A stretch of 64,000 bases of DNA from Paenibacillus athensensis (GCF_004514475.2 NZ_MYFO02000003.1:1-64000), one strand, 5' to 3'; shown: positions 8,858 through 18,793, counted from the stretch's first letter. The notes: generated by a model from the sequence alone, not told the origin. Numbers and translations: made by a program.

Positions 8858-9841
8858 ATGTTGAATCCCATTGCTTTTTCTGTAGGGCCGATTGATGTCC
8901 ATTGGTACGGTATTATACTGGGGACAGCGGCGCTGGTGGGCTTGCTGCTGGCTGTACGCGAGGGTAAGCGCTTTGGCATGTCACCCGATTTTTTCATGGA
9001 TTTGCTGCTGATCGGCGTGCCTTCGGCGATCGTTGGTGCCAGACTTTATTATGTTGTGTTTCAATGGAGCGATTACAAAAATAATCTCGCGGAAATTTTC
9101 ATGATCTGGCATGGCGGCATCGCGATTTACGGCGCTTTGATCGGCGCCATCATCGGGGCTTATATATATACGCGGCGCAAGGGCTATAGCTTCTGGAGAA
9201 TCGCCGATATTTGCGCACCCAGTCTGATCGCCGGTCAAATGATCGGCCGCTGGGGCAATTTCGTCAATCAGGAAGCGCATGGCGGGCCGGTCTCGGAATC
9301 GTTTTTGCGCGATACGCTGCATCTGCCGGGCTGGATTGTCAATCAGATGGATATTCAGGGCGTTTTTTACCATCCGACGTTTTTGTACGAATCGATGTGG
9401 AATCTGGTTGGGCTTGTCGTGCTGCTGTTGCTGCGCCGCCGCCCGTTCCTGCGTGCCGGCGAGCTGTTTATCGGCTACTTCATCTGGTATTCGATCGGCC
9501 GGTTTTACGTGGAAGGTCTGCGTACCGACAGCCTGGATTTCACAGGGCCGGCTTGGCTGGCGGGCTTGATGAACGCGATCTGGTCGCCGATGAAGCTCGT
9601 ATTTGAGCCGGGCGTATTGACGTATGGCGGCAATGTCCGCATCTCGCAGCTGCTGTCGGTGCTGATTGTAGTTGCAGCCATCGTGCTGGTCGTTGTGCGC
9701 CGCAAGAAGGGCTTGGCCCAGTCGCGTTACAGCGACCCGCTGATCTCCAGCAAGTCGCAGACGCCTGCGGGCGGGGCGGATCCGGCGGAGGCTGAACGGA
9801 ACGCCAAAGGAGCGGAATATGACTCAAATCGTGTTGTTTGA
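8858..9841 (+). CDS. lgt: Prolipoprotein diacylglyceryl transferase Lgt
   Basis: A 327-residue membrane enzyme that moves diacylglycerol from phosphatidylglycerol to the lipobox cysteine of prolipoproteins. About seven hydrophobic segments are visible, the N-terminal HWYGIIL motif is present, and the Lgt signature GRWGNFVNQEAHGG lies near residue 130. The C-terminal tail is longer than in Bacillus and hydrophilic. It overlaps ppaX by 23 bases, so the two are translationally coupled. AAAGGAGG lies about 12 bases before the ATG. Confidence 0.95.
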   Translation: MLNPIAFSVGPIDVHWYGIILGTAALVGLLLAVREGKRFGMSPDFFMDLLLIGVPSAIVGARLYYVVFQWSDYKNNLAEIFMIWHGGIAIYGALIGAIIGAYIYTRRKGYSFWRIADICAPSLIAGQMIGRWGNFVNQEAHGGPVSESFLRDTLHLPGWIVNQMDIQGVFYHPTFLYESMWNLVGLVVLLLLRRRPFLRAGELFIGYFIWYSIGRFYVEGLRTDSLDFTGPAWLAGLMNAIWSPMKLVFEPGVLTYGGNVRISQLLSVLIVVAAIVLVVVRRKKGLAQSRYSDPLISSKSQTPAGGADPAEAERNAKGAEYDSNRVV

Positions 9842-10472
9842 TCTGGACGGCACCATTGTCGATACGAACGAATTGATTGTGCAATCGTTTTTGCATTGTC
9901 TGGATGGCGAGACGGCGGAGCCGGTGACGCGGGAGTTCATCATCCCGAATATGGGTAAACCGCTCGTCGAGCAACTGGAGCAATTCAGCGGCCGCAAGGA
10001 TACGCAGTCTCTGATGGAGAAATACCGTGCGTTCAATCTGTCCAATCACGACAGTCTGGTGCGCGAATTTCCACATGTACGCGAGGTGCTGGCCGAGCTG
10101 CATCGGCGGGGCTTGAAGATCGGCATTGTGACGAGCAAAATCCGCAAGACGACGCTTATGGGTTTGAAGCTGTGCGGTCTGGAGACGTTTGTCAGCGCCA
10201 TTGTGACGGTGGAGGATGTGAGCAAGCCCAAGCCCGACCCGGAAGGCATCCGCTTGGCTCTGCAGGAGCTGGGCGGCACGCCGGAGGAAGCGGTGATGGT
10301 CGGAGACAGCCATTACGATATTGAAGCAGCGCAGCGGGCCGGCGTGAAAGCCATCGGCGTATCCTGGTCGTGGAAGGGGCGCGCGTATCTGGAAACGTTC
10401 AAGCCCGACTATATGATCGACGATATGCGTGAGCTGCTGCCGATTGTTGGAGCGACGGTGGATGCGTCTTGA
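9819..10472 (+). CDS. ppaX: Pyrophosphatase PpaX (HAD family)
   Basis: A 217-residue HAD hydrolase. In Bacillus PpaX splits the pyrophosphate released when HprK dephosphorylates HPr-Ser-P. HAD motif I LFDLDGTIVDT is at 5-15, motif II is the VTSK stretch, and motif III/IV reads KPKPDP and MVGDSHYDIEAA. Its place after hprK and lgt agrees with the known role. The start overlaps lgt and has AAAGGAG before the ATG. Confidence 0.93.
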   Translation: MTQIVLFDLDGTIVDTNELIVQSFLHCLDGETAEPVTREFIIPNMGKPLVEQLEQFSGRKDTQSLMEKYRAFNLSNHDSLVREFPHVREVLAELHRRGLKIGIVTSKIRKTTLMGLKLCGLETFVSAIVTVEDVSKPKPDPEGIRLALQELGGTPEEAVMVGDSHYDIEAAQRAGVKAIGVSWSWKGRAYLETFKPDYMIDDMRELLPIVGATVDAS

Positions 10473-11008
10473 GGAACACCCGACGTTATCCAGTTGAGGG
10501 CAATAATGCGCTCTGGCAAATATACGGTACGGTGAGCAGATGGAAGGCGATCCGCAACTTTATTTTCATCCAGATCAGCCGTTATAGTCCGTCGCTGGCG
10601 CTGAAAAACTGGATTTACCGCCGCGTTCTTGGCATGAAGGTGGGGGAAAGCAGCGCGTTTGCGCTGATGGTGATGGTCGATGTGTTCTTCCCGGAGAAAA
10701 TCAGCGTCGGCCGCAATTCGATCATCGGCTACAACACGACCATTCTCGCCCACGAATATTTGATCAAGGAGTACCGCTTGGGCGAGGTGCGGATTGGCGA
10801 TCATGTGATGATTGGCGCGAATACGACGATTTTGCCGGGCGTGACCATCGGCGATCATGCGGTTGTCGGTGCAGGCTCGGTTGTGCATAAGGATGTCGAG
10901 CCGTATAGCTTCGTGGCCGGTAATCCGCTGCAGGTGATCCGCAAGGGGCGGAGCGACGGGGCAGCGGGAGCGGAACGGGAGACGGTTGAGCAAGGAGCAG
11001 AGATGTAA
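10469..11008 (+). CDS. yvoF: Hexapeptide-repeat acyltransferase (YvoF-like)
   Basis: A 179-residue left-handed beta-helix acyltransferase. Hexapeptide repeats run from about 70 to 160 (ISVGRNSIIG, VRIGDHVMIGANTTILPG, VTIGDHAVVGAGSVV), ending in VAGNPLQVIRKG, the CoA/acceptor region seen in maltose and serine O-acetyltransferase relatives. The TTG start overlaps the ppaX stop (TTGA). The acceptor substrate is unknown; the order hprK-lgt-ppaX-yvoF is conserved in Bacillus. The last 20 residues are low complexity and run up to the repeat array. Confidence 0.85.
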   Translation: MRNTRRYPVEGNNALWQIYGTVSRWKAIRNFIFIQISRYSPSLALKNWIYRRVLGMKVGESSAFALMVMVDVFFPEKISVGRNSIIGYNTTILAHEYLIKEYRLGEVRIGDHVMIGANTTILPGVTIGDHAVVGAGSVVHKDVEPYSFVAGNPLQVIRKGRSDGAAGAERETVEQGAEM

Positions 11009-11017
11009 GCGAGACCA

Positions 11018-11202
11018 GATCAGGGTCAGAAAAGTCAGGATCAGGTCAGATGAGATGAGGTCAGAATCAGGACCAGGATCAGGACCAGGATCAAGACCAG
11101 GATCAAGACCAGGATCAGGGCTAGGATCAGGGCAAAGACCAAGATCAAGACCAAGATCAAGATCAAGACCAAGATCAAGATCAAGATCAGGGCAAGACCG
11201 GA
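11018..11202 (+). repeat. Degenerate hexanucleotide tandem array (AGGATC / AAGACC type)
   Basis: About 185 bases built from hexamers of the form A(A/G)G-A(T/C)C: AGGATC, AGGACC, AAGATC and AAGACC alternate, with a few GGGCTA/GGGCAA variants. The array starts about ten bases after the yvoF stop. The left half is AGG-rich and the right half AAG-rich, as expected of unequal slippage expansion from two founder units. Reading frames through it give only dipeptide repeats (GS/GP/RS on plus, DL/DP/LI on minus), and none has a convincing ribosome site. Confidence 0.85.
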
Positions 11203-11662
11203 GCAAGGGGAAAGGCTGTCCGAAAGCAGTGAGCAAACTGCTGGCGGGGCGGCCTTTTGTGCGTGATGCGGCCGGTTGGGCGATGAAGCGAAGATGGGGG
11301 GATAGCTGCGGCAGACCGGCAATGCGCGGGCTGCTGAGGGGCAGGTCCGGCGGTCGGAGAGGCAGGGCGTGCGAGCCGGAAACCGCTACTCGTATCGCAT
11401 GAACAACGGGACGCAGGGGTACGGATAGGCCGGGGGTAGGCCGCGAAACCGGACAAGGAGCAGGAGGGAGGGAGTGGCTGGAAAAGTGCAAGGAAACCCT
11501 TTTTGCGCCATTGACGCTCCGGGCGGTTCCGTGATAAACTTACCGTACCTTCTTTATTTTGGTAGCATGGTAGTATGGTAGTGAACTAAAGTGTTTTAGG
11601 ATATTGACAGGTATACGAGCCGCGCTGCGGCCGTTTGCACACTATAAGTTTGAGGTGAGACG
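11203..11662 (+). other. Non-coding region between the repeat array and hisZ
   Basis: No convincing gene. The first 250 bases are GC-rich without a supported start. At about 11562-11585 there is a short imperfect direct repeat of GGTAG-(C/T)-ATGGTAG type. TTGACA at about 11604 could be a -35 box, but no -10 at the right distance was seen. No T-box or other histidine riboswitch core (GGGTGGNACCGCG) was found. Confidence 0.4.
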
Positions 11663-12901
11663 GTGTCTAAACCAAAGGTTTTTGAAAAGCCGATCGGCGT
11701 GAAGGATTATTTGCCCGAAGCGGTGGCCCGTTTGCGGAGCATTGAGCGCCGTGTGCTGGCTTGCATGGAGCGTTGGGGGTATCGGCAAATTATTACGCCG
11801 ACGCTGGAGTATTACGATACGGTCGGTACGGCGAGCTCGACGGAGGACAAGAAGCTGTTTAAGCTGCTGGACCGCAAAGGAACGACGCTGGTGCTGCGTT
11901 CCGATTTGACGGCTCCAATTGCCCGTGTGGTCTCGTCCTTGTTGAAGGAGCAGCGGTTTCCGCTGCGGCTTTCGTACCATTCCAATGTGTTCCGGTCGAT
12001 TGAGGAAGAAGCCGGTCGGGACGCGGAATTTTTCCAGACGGGGGTAGAGCTTGTCGGAGATGCGACGCCGGAGGCCGATGCCGAGGTGGTTGCACTGGCG
12101 ATTGCATCGCTGCAGGCGGCGGGTGTGGAGAAGTTCAAGATTGCGCTTGGTCATGTCGGCTTTCTGAACGGGTTGTTTAATGAAACGCTGGCCAGCCGCG
12201 CCGACGCGCAGGCTGCCTTGAAGGATTGCCTGCTCAGCCGCGACCATGTCGGCTATCGCGAGCGGATTCGCGGGCTGGCGCTGAGCGCCGAGGTGACAAA
12301 GGAGCTGGAGGGCGTGCTGCGGCTCCGCGGCGGCAAGGATATTTGCGCGCAAGCGAAGCTGCTGTCGGCTGATCCGGAAGCGCAGCAAGCGATCCATCAT
12401 CTGTGCGAGGTGTGGGATGTGCTGCAGGCGTACGGAGTTAGCGAGCATGTCGTGATCGATTTGACGATGATCGGCGATTTCTCGTATTACACGGGCATGA
12501 CGTTTGAAGGTTATGCTTCGGACCTGGGCTTCCCGGTGTGCAGCGGCGGCCGTTATGACAATTTGCTGGCGCAATTCGGGCGGCCGGCTCCGGCGACGGG
12601 CTTTGCGCTGAAGACGAACCGGATTCTTGAGATTGTCGGCACCGCGCAGCCTGACGCGGGCGAGCGCACGCTGATCGCTTACACGGCAGAACGGCGAGGC
12701 GAAGCGCTGCAGCGAGCCCAGGAGCTGCGCTGCCTGTGGAGTCCGGAGGCGTTGACAGAGCCGGAGACGCCGGTACAGGTGGTGACGATGCTGTTCGAGG
12801 ACGTTCAGGCGATCGAGCGGGCAGTGCAGGAGCAGGGCGGATGCAAGCTCGTGTTGGGACATGTTTTTGATCAAGTAGAGGTATGGGCTGCGCGGTCTTA
12901 G
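11663..12901 (+). CDS. hisZ: ATP phosphoribosyltransferase regulatory subunit HisZ
   Basis: A 412-residue class II histidyl-tRNA-synthetase paralogue that forms the regulatory half of the hetero-octameric ATP phosphoribosyltransferase with short-form HisG. Synthetase-like motif 2 (LPLRLSYHSNVFR) and the GRDAEFFQTGVELVG stretch are seen, and the anticodon-binding domain of true HisRS is absent. It uses a GTG start with GAGGTGAG upstream. It is the first gene of the histidine operon. Confidence 0.93.
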   Translation: MSKPKVFEKPIGVKDYLPEAVARLRSIERRVLACMERWGYRQIITPTLEYYDTVGTASSTEDKKLFKLLDRKGTTLVLRSDLTAPIARVVSSLLKEQRFPLRLSYHSNVFRSIEEEAGRDAEFFQTGVELVGDATPEADAEVVALAIASLQAAGVEKFKIALGHVGFLNGLFNETLASRADAQAALKDCLLSRDHVGYRERIRGLALSAEVTKELEGVLRLRGGKDICAQAKLLSADPEAQQAIHHLCEVWDVLQAYGVSEHVVIDLTMIGDFSYYTGMTFEGYASDLGFPVCSGGRYDNLLAQFGRPAPATGFALKTNRILEIVGTAQPDAGERTLIAYTAERRGEALQRAQELRCLWSPEALTEPETPVQVVTMLFEDVQAIERAVQEQGGCKLVLGHVFDQVEVWAARS

Positions 12902-12961
12902 GCTGGAGCGGCTGCTTACGAACCGGGCTTCCTGCGAGGAGGCCCGAAGGGAGCGAACGGA

Positions 12962-13600
12962 ATGGACGATATTTTGAAGGTTGCAATGCCGAAAGGCCGC
13001 ATTTATAAACAAGCATCGAAGCTGTTTCATAAGGCTGGGCTGCCGATCCCGGAGGATCTGGAGGAGTCGCGTCGGCTGATTATTCCGGTGCCGGAGGCGC
13101 GGATGGAATTTATTCTGGCCAAGCCGGTGGATGTGCCGACTTATGTGGAATACGGCGTCGCCGATATCGGCGTGGTGGGTAAGGACGTGCTGATGGAGGA
13201 AAATCGCAATGTGTATGAACTGCTCGACCTAGCGATTGCTCGCTGCCGGATGTCGGTCATTGGGCTGCCGGACTGGAAGCCGGTCATTCATCCGCGGGTC
13301 GCGACGAAGTATCCGCATGTGGCGTCGCAATATTTTCGCGAGCAAGGTCAGCAGGTGGAAGTGATCAAGCTGAACGGCTCGATTGAGCTGGCGCCGCTGA
13401 TCGGGCTGGCTGACCGGATCGTCGATATGGTGGAAACCGGGCAGACGCTGCGGGAGAACGGCTTGGTGGAGCAAGAGGAAATCTTCCAAATTACGAGCCG
13501 TCTGATTGCCAACCGGGTCAGCTACCGGATGAAAAACGAAGCGATCCAGCGCCTGTGCGATAAGCTGCAAGCGGTACTGCCGGTATCGACGCAGGCGTAG
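12962..13600 (+). CDS. hisG: ATP phosphoribosyltransferase catalytic subunit HisG (short form)
   Basis: A 212-residue enzyme of the first step of histidine synthesis (ATP + PRPP to phosphoribosyl-ATP). It has the short form without the C-terminal ACT-like regulatory domain, which fits the presence of HisZ just upstream. Motifs seen: [10 protein letters not shown] at the start, the [12 protein letters not shown] stretch, and the PRPP-binding region [20 protein letters not shown]. It lies 60 bases after hisZ. Confidence 0.95.
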   Translation: MDDILKVAMPKGRIYKQASKLFHKAGLPIPEDLEESRRLIIPVPEARMEFILAKPVDVPTYVEYGVADIGVVGKDVLMEENRNVYELLDLAIARCRMSVIGLPDWKPVIHPRVATKYPHVASQYFREQGQQVEVIKLNGSIELAPLIGLADRIVDMVETGQTLRENGLVEQEEIFQITSRLIANRVSYRMKNEAIQRLCDKLQAVLPVSTQA

Positions 13601-13878
13601 ACGGAAGCGTCTGGGCAGCGGGAGCGTCCGGCTGAGCGGAACGGCGGGCTGTGCACCGTCGTCGGGAAAAGCGGCAGCCGCAGACGGCGGGGCGCTGGGC
13701 GCTCCAAGCAGCGTCTCACGTGTAATTGGCTGCGCCTGCGCACCGCATAGGGTAGCGGAAGGCGGCCGCTGCGTGGGCGGGGTGCTGTTGCCGGTGCGAT
13801 GGCGCGACAACGTGACGATGTGATGGCGTGACGGCGTGGAGTCAATCAATCAAGCGATTTAATGAAAGGATGAGGGAT
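13601..13878 (+). other. GC-rich non-coding spacer hisG-hisD
   Basis: 278 bases without a supported gene inside an otherwise tight operon. It contains several GC-rich inverted repeats and, at about 13799-13842, a small degenerate repeat (GATGGCGCGACAACGTGACG followed by GATGTGATGGCGTGACGG). Confidence 0.4.
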
Positions 13879-15162
13879 ATGCGGATCATACCGGCTGCGG
13901 AGTTTCAGCTTAACCGGGAGGTGGAGTACGGCTCTCCCGAGCAGAACGACAGCGTGCGCCGCATCATCGACGCGGTGCGCGCGGAGGGCGACGCGGCACT
14001 GCGCCGTCTGTCGGCGCAATTCGACCGCGTCGAAATCGGCGCGCTGCGGGTGAGCGACGAGGAGGTGCAGGCGGCGTATGCGCAGGTCGACGCCGCGTTC
14101 GTGGCGGCGCTGCGGCAGGCGGCCGCGAATATTCGCGCGTTTCATGAGAAGCAGAAACGCGTGTCGTGGATGGACCTGCAGCCCGACGGCAGTCTGCTGG
14201 GCCAGGTGATCCGACCGCTGAAGCGGGTCGGATTGTACGTGCCGGGAGGCAAGGCGGCCTATCCCTCCTCCGTGCTGATGAACGCCATCCCTGCGGTGGT
14301 GGCGGGGGTGCCGGAGATCGTGATGGTCACGCCTCCCGCGACGGCCGGCGAAGCGGGCATCAACCCGCACATTCTGGTCGCCGCTGCTGAGGCGGGTGTG
14401 CGGGAAATCTACCGCGTCGGCGGGGCGCAAGCCGTAGCTGCGCTGGCCTACGGCACAGAATCGATCCCGGCGGTCGACAAAATCGTCGGGCCGGGCAACA
14501 TCTACGTCGCGCTGGCCAAGCGCTACGTGTTCGGCGTCGTCGATATCGACATGATCGCCGGGCCGACCGATATCGTCGTGCTCGCCGACGATCAGGCTGA
14601 TCCGGCCTACGTCGCGGCCGATCTGCTGGCGCAGGCGGAGCACGACGAGATGTCGCCTGCGATTCTCGTCACGCCGTCGCGCGAGCTGGCGGCGGCAGTT
14701 GACGCCGAGCTGGCGAAGCAGCTCGACGTGCTGCCCAAGAAGGCGATCGCTGCCGTCTCGACCGCGAACAAAGGGGCGATTCTGCTCGTCGACAGCCTGG
14801 AGGAAGGCATCGACGTGATCAATCGCCTCGCGCCCGAGCATGTGGAGCTGCTCGTGGACAATCCGTTCGCGTGGTTGCCGCGCGTCGAGAACGCCGGTGC
14901 AATTTTCCTCGGCACGTACAGCTCGGAGCCGGTCGGCGATTATTTCGCCGGTCCGAACCATGTGCTGCCGACGAACGGCACGGCGCGGTTCTCGTCGCCG
15001 CTGAACGTGGACGATTTTATCAAGAAATCAAGCGTGATTCATTATAGCAAGGAAGCGCTGCTGGCGAACGGCGAGATGATTATGACGCTGGCCCGCAACG
15101 AGGGGCTGGAGGGTCATGCCCGCGCGATCCAAGTGCGATTGGACAAGGAAGGGAAGAAATGA
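13879..15162 (+). CDS. hisD: Histidinol dehydrogenase HisD
   Basis: A 427-residue zinc enzyme making the last two oxidations from histidinol to histidine. Typical stretches: [43 protein letters not shown], the Zn-site region [11 protein letters not shown], and [16 protein letters not shown]. The ATG at 13879 was preferred because AAAGGA lies eight bases upstream and the length then equals Bacillus HisD (427). The next gene overlaps by four bases (ATGA). Confidence 0.95.
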   Translation: MRIIPAAEFQLNREVEYGSPEQNDSVRRIIDAVRAEGDAALRRLSAQFDRVEIGALRVSDEEVQAAYAQVDAAFVAALRQAAANIRAFHEKQKRVSWMDLQPDGSLLGQVIRPLKRVGLYVPGGKAAYPSSVLMNAIPAVVAGVPEIVMVTPPATAGEAGINPHILVAAAEAGVREIYRVGGAQAVAALAYGTESIPAVDKIVGPGNIYVALAKRYVFGVVDIDMIAGPTDIVVLADDQADPAYVAADLLAQAEHDEMSPAILVTPSRELAAAVDAELAKQLDVLPKKAIAAVSTANKGAILLVDSLEEGIDVINRLAPEHVELLVDNPFAWLPRVENAGAIFLGTYSSEPVGDYFAGPNHVLPTNGTARFSSPLNVDDFIKKSSVIHYSKEALLANGEMIMTLARNEGLEGHARAIQVRLDKEGKK

Positions 15163-15767
15163 CGATGGCCGAACAAAACCGCGCTCGCACGGCGAGCGTT
15201 GACCGCAAGACGAATGAAACCGACATTCAGCTTACTTTTCAGGTGGACGGAACGGGCGTGTCGGAGATCGAAACCGATGTACCGTTTCTCAATCATATGC
15301 TTGATCTGTTTACCAAGCACGGCCAGTTCGATTTGAAGGTGACGGCGAAGGGCGACATCGACATCGACGACCATCATACGGTCGAGGATATCGGCATTTG
15401 CCTCGGGCAGACGTTGCGCGAAGCGCTGGGCGACAAACGCGGCATCAAGCGGTATGCGAGCGTGTTTGTGCCGATGGACGAGGCGCTGGCGCAGGTCGTG
15501 ATCGATATCAGCAACCGGCCGCATTTTGAATACCGGGCGTTGTATCCGTCGCAGACGGTGGGCAGCTTTTCGACCGAGCTGGTGCATGAGTTTCTGTGGA
15601 AGCTGGCGCTGGAGGCGCGGATGACGTTGCATGTGATCGTACACTACGGGCACAATACGCACCACATGATTGAAGCGGTGTTCAAGGCGCTGGGCCGCGC
15701 GCTGGATGAAGCGACGTCGATTGACCCGCGCGTGCAGGGGGTTCCTTCCACGAAGGGAGTGCTGTAG
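15159..15767 (+). CDS. hisB: Imidazoleglycerol-phosphate dehydratase HisB
   Basis: A 202-residue monofunctional dehydratase turning imidazole-glycerol phosphate into imidazole-acetol phosphate. Metal-binding histidine motifs are [13 protein letters not shown] (about 67-79) and [13 protein letters not shown] (about 165-177). It overlaps hisD by four bases and is followed by hisH one base after its stop. Confidence 0.95.
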   Translation: MTMAEQNRARTASVDRKTNETDIQLTFQVDGTGVSEIETDVPFLNHMLDLFTKHGQFDLKVTAKGDIDIDDHHTVEDIGICLGQTLREALGDKRGIKRYASVFVPMDEALAQVVIDISNRPHFEYRALYPSQTVGSFSTELVHEFLWKLALEARMTLHVIVHYGHNTHHMIEAVFKALGRALDEATSIDPRVQGVPSTKGVL

Positions 15768-15768
15768 G

Positions 15769-16368
15769 ATGATCGCGATTATCGATTACGGCATGGGTAA
15801 TTTGCACAGCGTCAGCAAGGCGGTGGAGCGGCTCGGTCATACGGCCGAGGTCACGGGCGATCCGGAGCGGATTCTCGCGGCTGACGGCGCGATTCTGCCG
15901 GGCGTGGGCGCGTTCGGCGACGCAATGGTTCATTTGCGCGAAAGCGGGCTGAACGAGACGGTGGTGCAGTTTGCTGCATCGGGCAAGCCGCTGCTGGGTA
16001 TTTGCCTTGGCATGCAGCTGTTGTTCTCCGGCAGCGAGGAGCATGGTCAGCATGAAGGGCTGGGCCTGCTGCCCGGTCAGGTGGTGCGCTTCCAGGGCAG
16101 CTACAAGGTGCCGCATATGGGCTGGAACAAGCTGGTCTATACGCAGGAAAGTCCGCTGCTGGCAGGGATCGAGGAAGGTCACGTCTATTTCGTGCATTCG
16201 TACCACGCCAAGCCGGAGAACGACGGAGATTTGCTGGCGGTGACCGACTACCATCAGCCGGTGACGGCGATTGTCGGACGCGGCAATGTGTACGGCATGC
16301 AGTTTCATCCGGAGAAAAGCGGTCCGATCGGGATGCGGCTGCTCGATAACTTTTTGAAATTGGGCTAA
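15769..16368 (+). CDS. hisH: Imidazole glycerol phosphate synthase glutaminase subunit HisH
   Basis: A 199-residue class I glutamine amidotransferase that feeds ammonia to HisF. The triad is visible: Cys in LLGICLGMQLLF (about 80) and the His-Glu pair in MQFHPEKSG (about 180-183). The ATG at 15769 follows AAGGGAG and lies directly after the hisB stop. Confidence 0.95.
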   Translation: MIAIIDYGMGNLHSVSKAVERLGHTAEVTGDPERILAADGAILPGVGAFGDAMVHLRESGLNETVVQFAASGKPLLGICLGMQLLFSGSEEHGQHEGLGLLPGQVVRFQGSYKVPHMGWNKLVYTQESPLLAGIEEGHVYFVHSYHAKPENDGDLLAVTDYHQPVTAIVGRGNVYGMQFHPEKSGPIGMRLLDNFLKLG

Positions 16369-16382
16369 GAGGAGCGGAAGAG

Positions 16383-17126
16383 ATGTCTTCGTTTATTATT
16401 TATCCGGCCATTGATATTCGCGATGGCAAAGCGGTGCGGCTCATGCAAGGCGACTACAACCGCGAGACGGTGTACAATACGAATCCGCTGGAGGTTGCCC
16501 AGGAGTGGGAAGCGCAGGGCGCAGCCTGGATTCATCTGGTTGATCTGGACGGCGCGAAGGCCGGCTATCCGGTCAACGACAAGCTGATCGGGCAAATTGC
16601 CCAAAGCGTGAAGGTGCCGGTGCAAATCGGCGGCGGCCTGCGCACGGAGCAGGATGTGGACCACCTGCTCGCGCTTGGCGTGTCGCGGGTCATCCTCGGC
16701 ACGGCGGCGATTGAGGATCGCGGGTTCGTCTACAAGCTGCTGGCGAAGCACGGCGAGAAGGTGGCGATCGGCATCGATGCGCGCGACGGCTATGTAGCGA
16801 CGCGCGGCTGGCTGGAAACCTCGCAGGTGAAGGCCGAGGATTTGGCGGTGGATTTGGCTGAGCATGGCGCCAAAACATTTATTTTTACGGACATCTCCCG
16901 CGACGGGATGATGGGCGGTCCGAATACGCAAGCGATTGCGCAGCTGGCGCAGGTGTCCGGCCAGACGGTGATTGCGTCGGGCGGAGTGAGCCGCATGGAG
17001 GACCTGCTGCGGCTGTCCGAGCACGCGGCGCAAGGCGTGGGCGGAGCGATTGTCGGCAAGGCGCTGTATACCGGCAGCATCAAGCTGGAGGAAGCGGTGC
17101 GGCAAATCGGCGGCGGCCAGGCGTAG
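16383..17126 (+). CDS. hisA: ProFAR isomerase HisA
   Basis: A 247-residue (beta-alpha)8-barrel isomerase converting ProFAR to PRFAR. Catalytic Asp residues are in PAIDIRDGKAVRL near the N-terminus and in FTDISRDGM in the second half. Phosphate-binding loops QIGGGLR and ASGGVS show the half-barrel duplication shared with HisF. GAGGAGCGGAAGAG precedes the ATG. Confidence 0.95.
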   Translation: MSSFIIYPAIDIRDGKAVRLMQGDYNRETVYNTNPLEVAQEWEAQGAAWIHLVDLDGAKAGYPVNDKLIGQIAQSVKVPVQIGGGLRTEQDVDHLLALGVSRVILGTAAIEDRGFVYKLLAKHGEKVAIGIDARDGYVATRGWLETSQVKAEDLAVDLAEHGAKTFIFTDISRDGMMGGPNTQAIAQLAQVSGQTVIASGGVSRMEDLLRLSEHAAQGVGGAIVGKALYTGSIKLEEAVRQIGGGQA

Positions 17127-17384
17127 GCAACGGCGGCGAACGGGCCGAGGGGCACGGCGTGCGGTAGCGTACTGCACGGGCTAGACAGCCGCTGTACGGC
17201 TGGCACCGCGCTCCGGGAGTCGCGCGGGGTGCGGGATTGCAGCGTTGGAGAGCGTGCTGCGGTGAGCCCGAGGTGACGGACGGTGGCGGATGTAAGCCGA
17301 GCCGTGCGGGTGCAACGGACGCCATATGGCGCTCCGCGAGCGGACGCGGCGCGGAAGTACGGCGATGAGAAAGGAGACGGCAGG
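17127..17384 (+). other. GC-rich non-coding spacer hisA-hisF
   Basis: 258 bases without a supported gene. A reading frame upstream of hisF stays open (from 17283) but has no ribosome site, and HisF homology begins only at 17385. Confidence 0.4.
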
Positions 17385-18143
17385 ATGCTGGCGAAACGAA
17401 TTATTCCTTGTCTGGACGTGAAGGACGGCAGGGTGGTCAAGGGCGTAAACTTCGTGAATCTGCGCGATGCGGGCGATCCGGTGGAGCTGGCGGCGATTTA
17501 CGACCGCGAGGGCGCCGACGAGCTGGTATTTCTCGATATTTCGGCTTCGCATGAAGGACGGGCCACGATGGTCGACGTTGTGCGCAAGACGGCAGGCGAG
17601 ATCACGATTCCGTTCACGGTCGGCGGCGGCATTGCCAGCGTGGACGACATGAAGCGGCTGCTGCGTGCGGGCGCCGACAAAATCGGGATCAACACAGCGG
17701 CGGTGCTCAACCCGCAGCTCGTGTCGGACGGCGCGCGCCGCTTCGGCTCGCAATGCGTGGTGGTGGCGATTGATGCGAAGTTCAATGCCGAATGGGGCGA
17801 GTGGGAGGTTTACACCCACGGCGGCCGCAAGGCGACCGGCATCAAGACGCTGGAGTGGGCCAAGCGGATGGAGGAGTTGGGCGCAGGCGAGCTGCTCTTG
17901 ACGAGCATGGACGCCGACGGCACGAAGGACGGCTTCGACCTGAAGCTGACGAGCGCGGTGTCGCAGCGGGTCGGCATTCCGGTCATCGCATCCGGCGGCG
18001 CGGGGACAGCGAACCATTTTTACGACGTGTTTACGGAAGGCAAGGCGGACGCCGGATTGGCGGCGACGATTTTTCATTATAAAGAATTGACGATTCAAGG
18101 GGTCAAAGACGACCTCAAGGGCAAAGGAGTGGAGATTCGATGA
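17385..18143 (+). CDS. hisF: Imidazole glycerol phosphate synthase cyclase subunit HisF
   Basis: A 252-residue (beta-alpha)8 barrel that closes the imidazole ring, releasing AICAR. It starts [20 protein letters not shown] with the catalytic Asp in that stretch and the second in [13 protein letters not shown]. Phosphate loops FTVGGGI and IASGGAG are seen. AAAGGAG lies 10 bases before the ATG. It overlaps hisIE by four bases. Confidence 0.96.
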   Translation: MLAKRIIPCLDVKDGRVVKGVNFVNLRDAGDPVELAAIYDREGADELVFLDISASHEGRATMVDVVRKTAGEITIPFTVGGGIASVDDMKRLLRAGADKIGINTAAVLNPQLVSDGARRFGSQCVVVAIDAKFNAEWGEWEVYTHGGRKATGIKTLEWAKRMEELGAGELLLTSMDADGTKDGFDLKLTSAVSQRVGIPVIASGGAGTANHFYDVFTEGKADAGLAATIFHYKELTIQGVKDDLKGKGVEIR

Positions 18144-18793
18144 CAGCGCTGCTGGATACGATCAAATTTGACGAGCAGGGTCTCGTCCCGGCTATTGTGC
18201 AGGACGCGATCAGCAAGGAAGTGCTGATGATGGCGTACATGAACCGGGAGTCGCTGGAGCGGACGGCGGCGACGGGCGCAACGTGGTTCTGGAGCCGCTC
18301 GCGTCAGGAGCTGTGGAACAAGGGCGCAACTTCCGGTCATACGCAAAAGGTGAAGGCGCTGCGCTACGATTGCGACGCGGACACGCTGCTGGTGCTGGTT
18401 GAGCAGTCCGGTCCCGCCTGTCATACGGGCAGCTACAGCTGCTTTACGCACAGCATTCCGGTGGCGGAAGTGACTGCTGAAGGCGGCGAAGCCGTGCAAG
18501 GCGATCGCTTTGCGATTCTGTCCGCGCTGGAAGCGGTGATTGCTTCGCGTGACGCCGAGCGTCCCGAAGGCGCCTATACGACCTATTTGTTCGAAAAAGG
18601 CGTCGATAAAATTCTCAAGAAGGTCGGCGAAGAAACGGCCGAGGTCATCATCGCTGCCAAAAACAACGACAACGACGAGCTGCGTTATGAAGCGAGCGAT
18701 CTGATTTTCCATCTGATGGTGCTGCTGCGCAACAACCGGCTGCCGCTGGACGATGTGATGAAGGAACTGGAGCGTCGGCACGTCAAGAAATAA
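18140..18793 (+). CDS. hisI: Bifunctional PR-AMP cyclohydrolase / PR-ATP pyrophosphatase HisIE
   Basis: A 217-residue fusion. The N-terminal HisI domain (1-110) has the [13 protein letters not shown] metal site and CHTGSYSCF. The C-terminal HisE domain (about 120-217), a MazG-like all-alpha pyrophosphatase, has [15 protein letters not shown] and [13 protein letters not shown]. It covers steps two and three of histidine synthesis. Confidence 0.95.
   Translation: MTALLDTIKFDEQGLVPAIVQDAISKEVLMMAYMNRESLERTAATGATWFWSRSRQELWNKGATSGHTQKVKALRYDCDADTLLVLVEQSGPACHTGSYSCFTHSIPVAEVTAEGGEAVQGDRFAILSALEAVIASRDAERPEGAYTTYLFEKGVDKILKKVGEETAEVIIAAKNNDNDELRYEASDLIFHLMVLLRNNRLPLDDVMKELERRHVKK

Noticed and set aside
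10986-11402. Open frame through the hexanucleotide array giving GS/GP/RS dipeptide repeats
   Set aside because: It overlaps yvoF in another frame, and the dipeptides follow simply from reading a hexamer array.
10409-11491. Long minus-strand open frame with DL/DP repeats
   Set aside because: It arises from the same repeat array plus shadow frames of ppaX and yvoF; no ribosome site.
11600-11645. TTGACA near 11604 with TATAAG near 11642 as a hisZ promoter
   Set aside because: The spacing is far beyond 17 bases, so the two words do not form one promoter.
11550-11662. T-box leader for the histidine operon
   Set aside because: Neither the GGGTGGNACCGCG antiterminator core nor a terminator stem was found.
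17283-17384. N-terminal extension of HisF
   Set aside because: The frame is open but has no ribosome site, and the family N-terminus [11 protein letters not shown] starts at 17385 behind AAAGGAG.
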